Of a stretch of 34,358 nt of DNA, positions 1-7,026 are shown piece after piece (position 1 is the stretch's first letter; every line of letters starts with the position of its first letter). The stretch is from NCBI GenBank assembly GCA_036258795.1, contig DATACZ010000005.1:1-34358 (forward strand), given 5' to 3'. Under the pieces are notes generated by a model. That model was not told the DNA's origin and did no database searches. It saw only the letters and a list, made by a program, of their open reading frames with translations. The translations under genes were made by a program, and so were the position numbers. The DNA is from DATACZ01 sp036258795. GTDB taxonomy: Bacteria > Actinomycetota > CADDZG01 > JAHWKV01.

Positions 1-1206
1 CAAGCTTGAGGTCATGCAGAGTGACTGGCCTGCGCTGGTCCACAGCCAGATGGATGTCTTGTTGGCGGGGGGGCAGAGGGACCGGTATCAGGTCCCGGTC
101 GGCCTGCGCCCGGAGGGAGATCCGGCGCTTGCAACCATCGATCGAGATTCCGTGATCGCGCTGTTCAGCACCGAGGCCGGTCCCGCCTACGGTTACGACG
201 CCGCAGAGGATCCCGAGCTCGCCATCGCGCTCTTCATGCACATCCGGCCCGAGGCCGATCCGCCGTCCAGGGTGGAGCCCATCCAGGGGGAGCAGTCCAA
301 CACCTCGTTGATCTACGACGGCCGGTTATTCTCAAGATTTTCCGCCGCCTCTCCGAAGACCCCAACCTGGACCTGGAGGTCACCGAGGCCTTGGGTAGGA
401 TCGGCTTCAGGCATATAGCCGCCCCCTTGGCGGTCTGGAGGGACGGTGAAGTCGACCTGGCCATGCTTCAGCCGTTCCTCTCCGGAGTGGATGGCTGGGC
501 CCTCGCGATGACATCGCTGAATGACCTGTATGGCCGGGGAGGAGACCCGTCCCAGTCGGGTGGAGACTTCGCTCCGGAGGCGCAGCTTCTGGGTATGACG
601 ATTGCGGAGCTGCACGGAGCCCTAGCGGAGGCCTTCGGAACCTGGCCCGCCGACCCGCAGGGTTGGGCCCGGGCCATGGCGGGTCAGCTCACCCGAATAT
701 CGCATCCCGACCTCGACAAGGCTAGAGCCTTGGAGGTCTTTCAAAAGCTGGAGCAGGTGCCAGATCCGGGTCCTTCCATCCGGGTCCACGGCGACCTGCA
801 CCTGGCCCAGGCGATGAGAACCGAGTGGGGCTGGCACGTTCTGGACTTCGAAGGGGAGCCGGCTAGGCCCAAGGAGGAGAGACGACTGCCCACCTCCCCA
901 CTCAAGGACGTGGCGGGGATACTGAGGTCGCTGCACTACGCGGCCTGGTCCGCCATGCAAAGAAGCGAGGACAAGTCCCTGGAGCTGGCTGAGGCCTGGG
1001 AACAGAGAAACCGGCAGGCCTTCCTGAACGGATATCGGGAGGTGGCGCAGAGCTCCGGAGGGATCCTGCCGATTGGCCAGGACTCATTTGATCGGGTCCT
1101 GAAGGCCTTCGAGCTCGACCGGGGCATCTACGAGGTGGGATACGAGCTGGCCAACCGGCCCTCGTGGGTGGAGGTTCCTCTGGCGGCGATTAGCACCCTG
1201 TACTGA
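1..1206 (+). pseudogene. mak: Maltokinase, 5'-truncated by the window edge and frameshifted
   Basis: Maltokinases phosphorylate maltose to maltose 1-phosphate with ATP, feeding the GlgE alpha-glucan pathway. The N-terminal part reads in frame 2 from the window edge and contains DRYQVPVGLR and GEQSNTSLIYDGRL, typical of the maltokinase cap and glycine-rich loop. Near position 327 the reading moves to frame 1, where ILKIFRRLSEDPNLDLEVTE continues the same domain without a gap. The catalytic part then follows, with VHGDLHLAQ and DFEGEP and a C-terminal EVGYELANRP. A single missing base in ggccggttattctcaag explains the break. No stop lies upstream in frame 2, so the true start is left of the window, and a fusion to trehalose synthase there is possible. 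Either this is a young pseudogene or the base was lost in sequencing or assembly; the long intact remainder favours the latter or a very recent event. Confidence 0.85.
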
Positions 1207-1221
1207 ACGATTGTCACCTGC

Positions 1222-1515
1222 TTAGCTGAAAAAAGAGGCAACGGCATAGCCGACCAGACCTCCGGCCAGACAGATAGGGAGTGAGCGCAGAGGGGTCATA
1301 ACCAGCCCGCCCAACGCCGCGCCCAGCGTCGGAGTGTCGGCCAGCGATCCGTTCGGGGTGATCAGGGATAAGGTGGCCAGGCCGGCAAAGACGGGGGCAG
1401 GGATCCGCTCCAGCAGTACTTGGAGCCGCGGTGGGGGAGGAGGCAGGAAGAGCACGGCGGCGGCGCGGCTCACGTAGGTGATGGCAGCCAGCGCCACCAC
1501 AATGAGGAGGTTCAC
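1222..1515 (-). CDS. azlD: AzlD-family branched-chain amino acid transport subunit
   Basis: This 97-residue, very hydrophobic protein has about three to four membrane segments and the family pattern of an N-terminal ITYVSRAA helix followed by IPAPVFAGLATL. AzlD proteins are the small partner of AzlC in exporters linked to branched-chain amino acids and analogues. The gene overlaps the 3' end of the azlC-like gene by 4 bp on the same strand, so the two are translationally coupled and probably form one complex in the cytoplasmic membrane. It converges on the maltokinase gene with only 15 bp between the stops. The family call is firm; the substrate is not visible from the sequence. Confidence 0.85.
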   Translation of the reverse strand: MNLLIVVALAAITYVSRAAAVLFLPPPPPRLQVLLERIPAPVFAGLATLSLITPNGSLADTPTLGAALGGLVMTPLRSLPICLAGGLVGYAVASFFS

Positions 1516-2189
1516 TCCTGGCGGCCTGGAAGAGCGACCACGATCGCGGCCAGCAATGGCGCCAGTCCTGCGATGCCGGGAGCCAGAATGACCAGCGCCG
1601 CAGTGAGTAGCGCGGACGCGAGGGCCCGGCCGGCGTGGTGCATCCTGGTAGAGGTCATCGCCGCCAGACCGACGAAGAGCACAGGGAACACCGCGTTGGC
1701 CACACCCTGCAGCCCACCCAGCCCGGCACCCAGGATGCCCAGCCCGGTGCCTGCCAGCCAGGACACGTAGAACATGCTTCCAGAGACCAGCAGCGCTCGC
1801 TCGGCATCCTCACCGGCCGCTATCCCGAGGCCAAAGCTCTCGTCGATTAGAAACCAGGACAGCAGCGCCCGGCGAAGGCGGGCGCGCGAGAGCCTGGGAC
1901 GTATGACCGCGCCCAGCACGAGGTGGCGGAGGTTTAAGGTAGCGCCGGTTATGAGGATTGCCGGCATGGCTGCCCCCGCACTAAGAAGGCCGAGCAGGGC
2001 GAACTGCAACGCACCCGAGAAGATCAACGCCGATGAGACAAGCGTCAGCGGTGTGCCCAGCAGGCCCTTCGAGGTGGCGCCGTAGATGGTTCCGAACACA
2101 AAGATGGCCCCGGCGGGCGGGGCGGCGGCGCTCAGCGTGTGCAGCAGAGCCTTAGGACCGGAGGGTTGCATGCAGGGGAGAATGTTCAC
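1512..2189 (-). CDS. azlC: AzlC-family branched-chain amino acid permease
   Basis: A 225-residue integral membrane protein with features of the AzlC family: PAGAIFVFGTIYGA near the N-terminus, SALIFSGALQFA, and NLRHLVLGA in the middle. AzlC and AzlD together export branched-chain amino acids or analogues such as azaleucine. The start used here is GTG at 2189, which has an AAGG-type ribosome site about five bases upstream; ATG at 2171 would remove six residues. The gene is divergent from the DNA ligase and the two start codons abut (2189 and 2190), so each ribosome site lies within or next to the other gene's 5' end. Confidence 0.87.
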   Translation of the reverse strand: MNILPCMQPSGPKALLHTLSAAAPPAGAIFVFGTIYGATSKGLLGTPLTLVSSALIFSGALQFALLGLLSAGAAMPAILITGATLNLRHLVLGAVIRPRLSRARLRRALLSWFLIDESFGLGIAAGEDAERALLVSGSMFYVSWLAGTGLGILGAGLGGLQGVANAVFPVLFVGLAAMTSTRMHHAGRALASALLTAALVILAPGIAGLAPLLAAIVVALPGRQE

Positions 2190-3242
2190 ATGAACCTTCC
2201 CGTAACACCCCCTGTAAAGCCGATGCTAGCGCTCTCGGTTCCCGAGATCCCCGAGAACATGCTCTACGAGCCCAAGTTCGACGGTTTTCGGTGCATCATC
2301 TTTCGGGACGGGGATGCAGTGGAGCTCGGAAGCCGCAACGAAAAGCCTCTGAACCGCTACTTCCCCGATGTGGTAACTGCCGTCCTAAATAACCTGCCGA
2401 GGCAATCAGTCATCGATGGGGAGATCGTAGTCGCCCGCGGCTCCGGTCTGGACTTCGAGGCCCTCCAGCAGAGGATTCATCCGGCGGCCTCCCGGGTGGC
2501 GATGCTGGCGCAAGAGACGCCGGCGGCATTCATCGCCTTCGACCTCCTGGCGCTCGACGGAACGAACTACATGGACAGACCGTTCTCGGAGCGACGGGAG
2601 GCTTTGGAGCTTGCCCTGGAGGCAGCCTTGCCCCCGATCTTTCTTACGCCGGCCACCGCATCGATCGAGCTGGCCCGGGATTGGTTTCGAGTGTTCGAGG
2701 GCGCAGGGCTCGATGGGATCATCGCCAAGCCACTGCACATTCCCTACGTTCCAGACAAGCGGTTGATGTTCAAGATCAAGCACCAGCGGACCGCCGATTG
2801 CGTGGTGGCCGGATTTCGGTGGCACAAGAGCGGCCCAGTGGTGGGATCTTTATTGTTGGGCCTGTACGACGACTCAGGGTTCCTCCAGCATGTTGGGGTC
2901 GCGGCATCATTTTCGGCTTCACGCCGGGTGAGCCTGCTGGAGGAAATTGCTCCTTATCGCCCCCAGCCGGGAGAGACCCACCCCTGGTCCCAGTGGGCAA
3001 ACTTCGAACGCATACCCGGAGGCGAGGTCTCCAGGTGGAACCGCGACAAGGACATGTCCTGGGAGCCGCTGCGCCCGGAGCTGGTAGCCGAGGTTGAATA
3101 CGACCATATGGAGGGATCCCGCTTCCGACACGTCGCCCACTTCAAGCGCTGGCGGCCAGACCGGACGCCTGAATCGTGCACCTTCGAGCAGCTTGACAGA
3201 CCGGCGAAGTTCAACCTGGCCGACGTCCTCACCGCCAGGTGA
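2190..3242 (+). CDS. ligC: ATP-dependent DNA ligase, LigC type
   Basis: ATP-dependent ligases seal nicks in duplex DNA through a lysine-AMP intermediate. The nucleotidyltransferase motifs are visible in order: motif I KFDG with the adenylated lysine at residue 29, an IDGEIVV segment, FIAFDLLALDG, DGIIAKPL, and motif V FKIKHQRTADCVV. An OB-fold region follows to the C-terminus. At 350 residues with no polymerase or nuclease domain it fits the short LigC group of Actinobacteria, which acts in repair beside the NAD-dependent LigA. ATG at 2190 is preferred because CAGGGGAG lies about nine bases upstream; an in-frame start at 2139 would run into azlC. The stop overlaps the start of the amidase gene. 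Confidence 0.92.
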   Translation: MNLPVTPPVKPMLALSVPEIPENMLYEPKFDGFRCIIFRDGDAVELGSRNEKPLNRYFPDVVTAVLNNLPRQSVIDGEIVVARGSGLDFEALQQRIHPAASRVAMLAQETPAAFIAFDLLALDGTNYMDRPFSERREALELALEAALPPIFLTPATASIELARDWFRVFEGAGLDGIIAKPLHIPYVPDKRLMFKIKHQRTADCVVAGFRWHKSGPVVGSLLLGLYDDSGFLQHVGVAASFSASRRVSLLEEIAPYRPQPGETHPWSQWANFERIPGGEVSRWNRDKDMSWEPLRPELVAEVEYDHMEGSRFRHVAHFKRWRPDRTPESCTFEQLDRPAKFNLADVLTAR

Positions 3243-4738
3243 CCTCGGGAGGAATCTGGACCTGGAGCGCCTGCGACCTGGCCGATGCGGTTCGAGAAGG
3301 CCGGTTGAAAGCGGCCGAGGTTCTTGAGGTCTTTCTCGACCGCATTCGTCGATTTGATCCTGAAATCCGGTCCTTCGTCTACGTAGACGTTGAAGGGTCG
3401 CGCCGGCAGGCGGAGGAAATCGACCGGCGGGTGGGTGGCGGAGAGGATCCCGGCCCGCTCGCCGGCGTCCCCGTGGCGGTGAAGGACCTGGAGGATGCCA
3501 GAGGTCTTCCGACCAGGGCGGGCTCGCTCCTCACCGGTGATCGCCCGGCCACTGCGGATTCGATCCAGGTCCACAGAATGCGGGCGGCGGGGGCGGTGAT
3601 CATCGGCAAGACAGCCACTCCAGAGTTCGGAAGCCTGCCCTATACCTGGTCCCGGGCCTTCGGCACGACTCACAACCCCTGGGGGCTGGACTGCACTCCG
3701 GGAGGCTCATCGGGAGGGTCCGCAGCGGCGGTGGCGGCCGGCCTGGTGCCGCTGGCAACCGGGTCGGACGGAGGAGGATCGATTCGAATTCCGGCTTCCT
3801 ACTGTGGCCTGCCGGCGCTGAAGCCGACCGTGGGTCTGGTCCCCGTTGCCATCCGCCGGCAGGTGAAGAGGCTGAGCGTACATGGGACTCTGGCGCGCTC
3901 ACCGAAGGACATCTCCCGGGTGCTGGACCAGGTCTCGGGACCGGACCCGGCAGACCCATTTTCGCTGCCGAAGTCGCCGCTTTCCTTTGAGGAATCGCTT
4001 GAGGATGAGTGCTCCAGGCTTGCCAACGCTGCGCCGCCCCTGAGAGCGGTGTGGTCCGCCGACCTAGGCTTTGGCTGGTGTGAGCCGGAGGTGGCGTCAA
4101 TCGCCAGAGCTGCCGCGGAACGGCTATTCGAAGCAGCCGGTTTCGCAGATATTCAGCTCCCCCTCGACGTTTCGGACCCGAGTGTTGCCTGGCTCGCATT
4201 TTGGGCTCTCAACTACTACGCCGATCTTCGCGATGCTTGGCCGAGCCGAAGGGGCGATATGACCCCGGTCGTTTCGGCGGTTCTTCAGCTTGCAGATGAG
4301 ATTGGGCCGGCCGAGGTTGCCGACGCCAGCAAGAAGACGTTCGAAGTCTTCCAGCTGATCAACGAAGTCTTCGATGAGGTCGATGTCATCCTGACGCCTA
4401 CGATGCCGTCGGTCGCCTTTCCGGCACAGGGGCCAATGCCTGGGGTGGCTCCCAAGTACGAACCAAAACCTGCGGGCAGCTCCCGCCTGGCGGATGCGGC
4501 GGTTAGGGCCTACGACGCGGGGATTGATCCCCTGTCGGGTGTCTGCTTCACCTTTCCGTTCAACCTCACAGGCCATCCAGCGGTAAGCGTTCCTGCGGGC
4601 ATGGACCAGCGAGGAATACCCGTCGGAGTGCAGGTAGTGGGACCGAGATTCTCAGATCTCCGGCTGCTTGCCCTGGCGCGAATAATGGAAAGGGCTTGTC
4701 CCGTTCCCCGCATGCCCGTGCGATATGAGACCGGGTGA
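3239..4738 (+). CDS. Amidase signature family hydrolase
   Basis: A 499-residue member of the amidase signature family, which hydrolyses amide bonds with a Ser-cisSer-Lys triad. The residues are visible: Lys82 in VPVAVKDLE, Ser157 in TPGGSSGGS, and the nucleophile Ser181 in SDGGGSIRIPASYCG, with the same 24-residue spacing between the serines as in fatty acid amide hydrolase. No GatB or GatC lies nearby, so a tRNA-amidotransferase role is unlikely and a stand-alone amidase is preferred. The substrate cannot be told. Its GTG start overlaps the ligase stop (GTGA), which implies translational coupling of two functionally unrelated genes. Confidence 0.9.
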   Translation: MTSGGIWTWSACDLADAVREGRLKAAEVLEVFLDRIRRFDPEIRSFVYVDVEGSRRQAEEIDRRVGGGEDPGPLAGVPVAVKDLEDARGLPTRAGSLLTGDRPATADSIQVHRMRAAGAVIIGKTATPEFGSLPYTWSRAFGTTHNPWGLDCTPGGSSGGSAAAVAAGLVPLATGSDGGGSIRIPASYCGLPALKPTVGLVPVAIRRQVKRLSVHGTLARSPKDISRVLDQVSGPDPADPFSLPKSPLSFEESLEDECSRLANAAPPLRAVWSADLGFGWCEPEVASIARAAAERLFEAAGFADIQLPLDVSDPSVAWLAFWALNYYADLRDAWPSRRGDMTPVVSAVLQLADEIGPAEVADASKKTFEVFQLINEVFDEVDVILTPTMPSVAFPAQGPMPGVAPKYEPKPAGSSRLADAAVRAYDAGIDPLSGVCFTFPFNLTGHPAVSVPAGMDQRGIPVGVQVVGPRFSDLRLLALARIMERACPVPRMPVRYETG

Positions 4739-4766
4739 GGCGTTTTAGGACCGCCGGACTGAGGTA

Positions 4767-4910
4767 CTAGCTCTTTCCGACGACTTTGAGAATCCGCTTG
4801 CGCGGTGCGCCGCCCTTTTTGACATTCTTGAAGGCTTTGGCCCCTGCGCTGATGGCTCCCATGATTACAAGCCGTGCCAGATATCGGCCAATCAGCCTCT
4901 TGATGAACAT
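4767..4910 (-). CDS. Small basic hydrophobic peptide, unknown function
   Basis: A 47-residue open frame starting at ATG 4910 with a near-perfect SD AAGGAGAG two bases upstream. The peptide begins MFIKRLIGRYLARLVIMGAI and ends in a Lys/Arg-rich tail, so it has one short amphipathic or membrane-like helix and a strong positive charge. A longer frame to GTG 4970 exists, but the ribosome site favours the short form. A plus-strand frame across the same bases looks like a shadow. I do not recognise a family. It converges on the amidase and is divergent from the phosphoesterase. A membrane-active peptide, toxin-like peptide or small envelope protein are all possible; none is demonstrated. Confidence 0.55.
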   Translation of the reverse strand: MFIKRLIGRYLARLVIMGAISAGAKAFKNVKKGGAPRKRILKVVGKS

Positions 4911-5089
4911 GTCTCTCCTTGCCTTCTCAACTGTTCCGGTGACCTTTGAGTGCCCATTCCATCTGCCCAAATTTGATCTCGTCTAACCTTCGGCCCGCGC
5001 TCAGCCGCAAGGGGGCTAGCGCCGCCGCCGGATCCCAAAATCCCTCCGAGCGGTTCTTCGGCAGCCGTGTCGGGCTTCGGGCTTGGCGA
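4911..5089. other. Intergenic region between divergent genes
   Basis: This stretch separates the 47-residue peptide (minus) from the phosphoesterase (plus). It is open in the phosphoesterase frame back to a TTG at 4946, but that extension has low complexity and no family similarity. Apart from the SD of the small peptide I see no strong promoter, hairpin or repeat. Confidence 0.4.
4913..4920 (-). promoter_or_regulatory. Shine-Dalgarno site of the 47-residue peptide
   Basis: The minus strand reads AAGGAGAG, then AC, then ATG at 4910. It is one of the best ribosome sites in the window and decides the start of this short gene. Confidence 0.6.
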
Positions 5090-5947
5090 ATGGGGTTGGT
5101 ACTGCTTCTCCTAATAACATCCGCATGCCGCCCGGGTGAGGACTCCGTCACAGCAGGCCGTGAGCGGGATGCGGCCGAATCCATACCGTCGTCCCCTCCG
5201 CCACCCCCTCCCCGCTTTGTCTTTGCGGTCAAAGGAGACTGGGGGGCCGGAACGCCGGAGCAGGCTGCGATCACCCAGCAGATGTGCCGGTCCCGGCAGA
5301 CAACCCCCTTTGACGTGGTAGTGACGACGGGAGACAACTTCTACCGGCCGGACAGCCTTGCTACGCAGACCAACTACTACGGTCCGGAGGCCTGCCTGAT
5401 TTCGCACCCAGGACACACCTGGCGCGCCGCGTGGGGTAACCACGATGTCGCGGGCGATTCAACGTTCAGGGTGCTGGGGGCGGAACGGTACTACCGGTGG
5501 TCGGCGGGACTGCTTGACTTCTTCGTGCTCGACTCCAACCGTGCTGCCGATCCGGTGCAGGCCGAGTGGCTGGCACGACAGCTTGAGGAATCCAGGGCCG
5601 CGGTCAAGGTTGCGGTGTTCCACCACTCGCCCTACACGGCTGGCCTACACGAGAACAATCAGGATGTGAGGAGGCTGTGGGTTCCGCTATTCGAACGGTT
5701 TGGGGTTCGCCTGGTTCTGACCGGCCACAACCACGGCTACGAGCACTCGGTTGTCAACGGGATCCACTACGTTGTGACCGGCGGAGGCGGTGCCACGATC
5801 TACCCATGTGTCGGGGCGGAGACGTGGCTGCTCAAGTGCCTGGCGGTCAACCACTTCCTGTTAGTGGATGCAGTAGGCGCCAGGCTCACCGTCACGGCTC
5901 TGGACTCGAGCGGCGGGGTGATCGACGCCTTTGTGATTCGAGGCTAG
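5090..5947 (+). CDS. Secreted lipoprotein, purple-acid-phosphatase-like metallophosphoesterase
   Basis: A calcineurin-like phosphoesterase that hydrolyses phosphate esters using two metal ions. All five motif blocks of the purple acid phosphatase type are present in order: GDWG, GDNFY, GNHD, VFHHSPY and GHNHGYE. The N-terminus MGLVLLLLITSAC ends in a lipobox, so the mature protein should be a lipoprotein on the outer face of the membrane; a proline-rich linker follows. ATG 5090 is chosen because it places the signal peptide at the start; upstream arginines in the longer frame (TTG 4946) would give a better charged n-region, so the exact start is uncertain. The likely role is extracellular phosphate release. 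It converges on the next gene with 9 bp between the stops. Confidence 0.85.
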   Translation: MGLVLLLLITSACRPGEDSVTAGRERDAAESIPSSPPPPPPRFVFAVKGDWGAGTPEQAAITQQMCRSRQTTPFDVVVTTGDNFYRPDSLATQTNYYGPEACLISHPGHTWRAAWGNHDVAGDSTFRVLGAERYYRWSAGLLDFFVLDSNRAADPVQAEWLARQLEESRAAVKVAVFHHSPYTAGLHENNQDVRRLWVPLFERFGVRLVLTGHNHGYEHSVVNGIHYVVTGGGGATIYPCVGAETWLLKCLAVNHFLLVDAVGARLTVTALDSSGGVIDAFVIRG

Positions 5948-5956
5948 AGAGCTCTC

Positions 5957-6607
5957 TTAGTTGCACCCCGACTTGAACTGCACCTCCGGCAACTTTCCCA
6001 CCTGGTATTTGACGACTTTGGCGCCGTCGGTTTCGAACACGATGCGAAAGTCTCTGTCGGCCGGGTTTCTTGGGGTGGCGGTGAGATACCGGAATGGCGG
6101 CCCAACGAAATCCCGTGGAGGCAGAGGGCTGCCGCCCCCGTAAGCCTCCAGCACGTCCTGCTCGGAGCTGCCGACCTTTACGCCCAGCTCGGTGGCAAAG
6201 TCTCCGCCCAGGATGTCGATCCTGGCTAGCTTTCCGTCGACCATCATGAATGCCAGGGGAGACCTGTTCCCGGTATTTGGCGGTGGGGTGTAGCCGGGGA
6301 TGGACCCCGGGCTGAGGAAGGCACAATTTTTCTCGACCAGCGCCTGGTCATAACCCTCCTGCTTGAGTATGGGAACGCGGGCGGCATCAGAAAGCTGTTC
6401 GAAGGTCATACCGATGACCACTGGACCGATGCTTCTTATCCGGACCACCGAGTTTGCGGTAAGCCCCTGGCCGGCGGTGGGAGATGGGGAGGCGTCGCCC
6501 CCCGTGCTTGCGCCGCATCCGGCAGACAGCGCCGCGGCCATGACGAGGGCTGTGGCGAAGGTTCTCTTGCCGAAAATTAGGGGAGCGAACCGGCCGGCCG
6601 AGCACAT
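5957..6607 (-). CDS. Putative lipoprotein, unknown function
   Basis: About 216 residues. The N-terminus has a positively charged stretch, a hydrophobic segment and a lipobox LSAGC, followed by a Gly/Ser/Pro linker, so it should be exported and lipid-anchored. The folded part starts with SIGPVVIGMTFEQLSDAARV, a pattern I associate with actinobacterial exported proteins of unknown function, and has later GGDFATELGVKVGSSEQDV. ATG 6607 is preferred over ATG 6637 because GAGAGG lies six bases upstream of it on the minus strand. Two cysteines, in KNCAF and SGCN, may form a disulfide after export. I assign no enzymatic function. Confidence 0.75.
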   Translation of the reverse strand: MCSAGRFAPLIFGKRTFATALVMAAALSAGCGASTGGDASPSPTAGQGLTANSVVRIRSIGPVVIGMTFEQLSDAARVPILKQEGYDQALVEKNCAFLSPGSIPGYTPPPNTGNRSPLAFMMVDGKLARIDILGGDFATELGVKVGSSEQDVLEAYGGGSPLPPRDFVGPPFRYLTATPRNPADRDFRIVFETDGAKVVKYQVGKLPEVQFKSGCN

Positions 6608-6671
6608 AGTCCGCCTCTCGGCGGGCGGTTGAGTCATATCTGGATCATGCTAACCGGTGGTGGGAGGGGAG

Positions 6672-6690
6672 TCATTGTTATCGACAATGA
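6672..6690. promoter_or_regulatory. 19-bp palindrome, operator candidate
   Basis: TCATTGT and ACAATGA form a perfect 7-bp inverted repeat around TATCG. It lies in the divergent region between the unknown lipoprotein (minus) and the small acidic protein (plus), about 60 bp upstream of each likely start. The size and symmetry suit a dimeric repressor site; no regulator gene is adjacent. Confidence 0.45.
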
Positions 6691-6710
6691 GATACTGCCA
6701 CTAGATCTCA
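6688..6710. repeat. Short inverted repeat
   Basis: TGAGAT and ATCTCA are complementary across 11 bases and overlap the right end of the preceding palindrome. It could form a weak hairpin in the leader of the small acidic gene. Confidence 0.3.
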
Positions 6711-6749
6711 GTGAATCCCGAGCACCGTATGGGCCAGGAAGGAGAAGCT

Positions 6750-7025
6750 ATGGAGGATCAGGAAAGCGCAGCGCCGGAGGAAGCCGCGCAGGAAGAAGCG
6801 GCCGGTTCGGCTGGGCAGGGCTCCGCCGTTGATGCCGCCATGAGTCAGATTCCCGGACTTGCGGAGAGTCTCCAGTCTCAGTCCGCCGCCCGCCAGGCCG
6901 GCAGGGCTCAGAATCAGGGCGGGGGGCTACCTGCTGGAGACGAACAGATGGACGACTCGGTGGACGAGGCAATGGAGCAGATGCCCGAACTCCGGGAAGA
7001 TAGCGGCGGGCCCAACCAGGCCTAA
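6750..7025 (+). CDS. Small acidic protein with a duplicated motif, unknown function
   Basis: A 91-residue protein very rich in Glu, Ala, Gln and Gly, with no signal peptide or membrane segment. It holds two related segments, VDAAMSQIPGLAES in the middle and VDEAMEQMPELRED near the C-terminus, joined by a low-complexity Gln/Gly linker. ATG 6750 is chosen because AGGAAGGAGAAG lies directly upstream; the longer frame from 6711 lacks a ribosome site. It converges on aconitase with one base between the stops. I do not recognise a family. The two short amphipathic motifs could be binding elements in an otherwise disordered protein, which is inference only. Confidence 0.6.
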   Translation: MEDQESAAPEEAAQEEAAGSAGQGSAVDAAMSQIPGLAESLQSQSAARQAGRAQNQGGGLPAGDEQMDDSVDEAMEQMPELREDSGGPNQA

Positions 7026-7026
7026 C

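Noticed and set aside
2954..3673. Minus-strand open frame of 239 codons over ligase and amidase
   Set aside because: It spans the coupled ends of two certain genes and shows no protein family features.
4786..4986. Plus-strand open frame opposite the 47-residue peptide
   Set aside because: It has no ribosome site; the minus-strand frame has a near-perfect one.
5946..5957. Perfect palindrome AGAGAGCTCTCT between the phosphoesterase and lipoprotein stops
   Set aside because: It has no loop and is only 12 bp, so it cannot act as a hairpin terminator and is probably chance.
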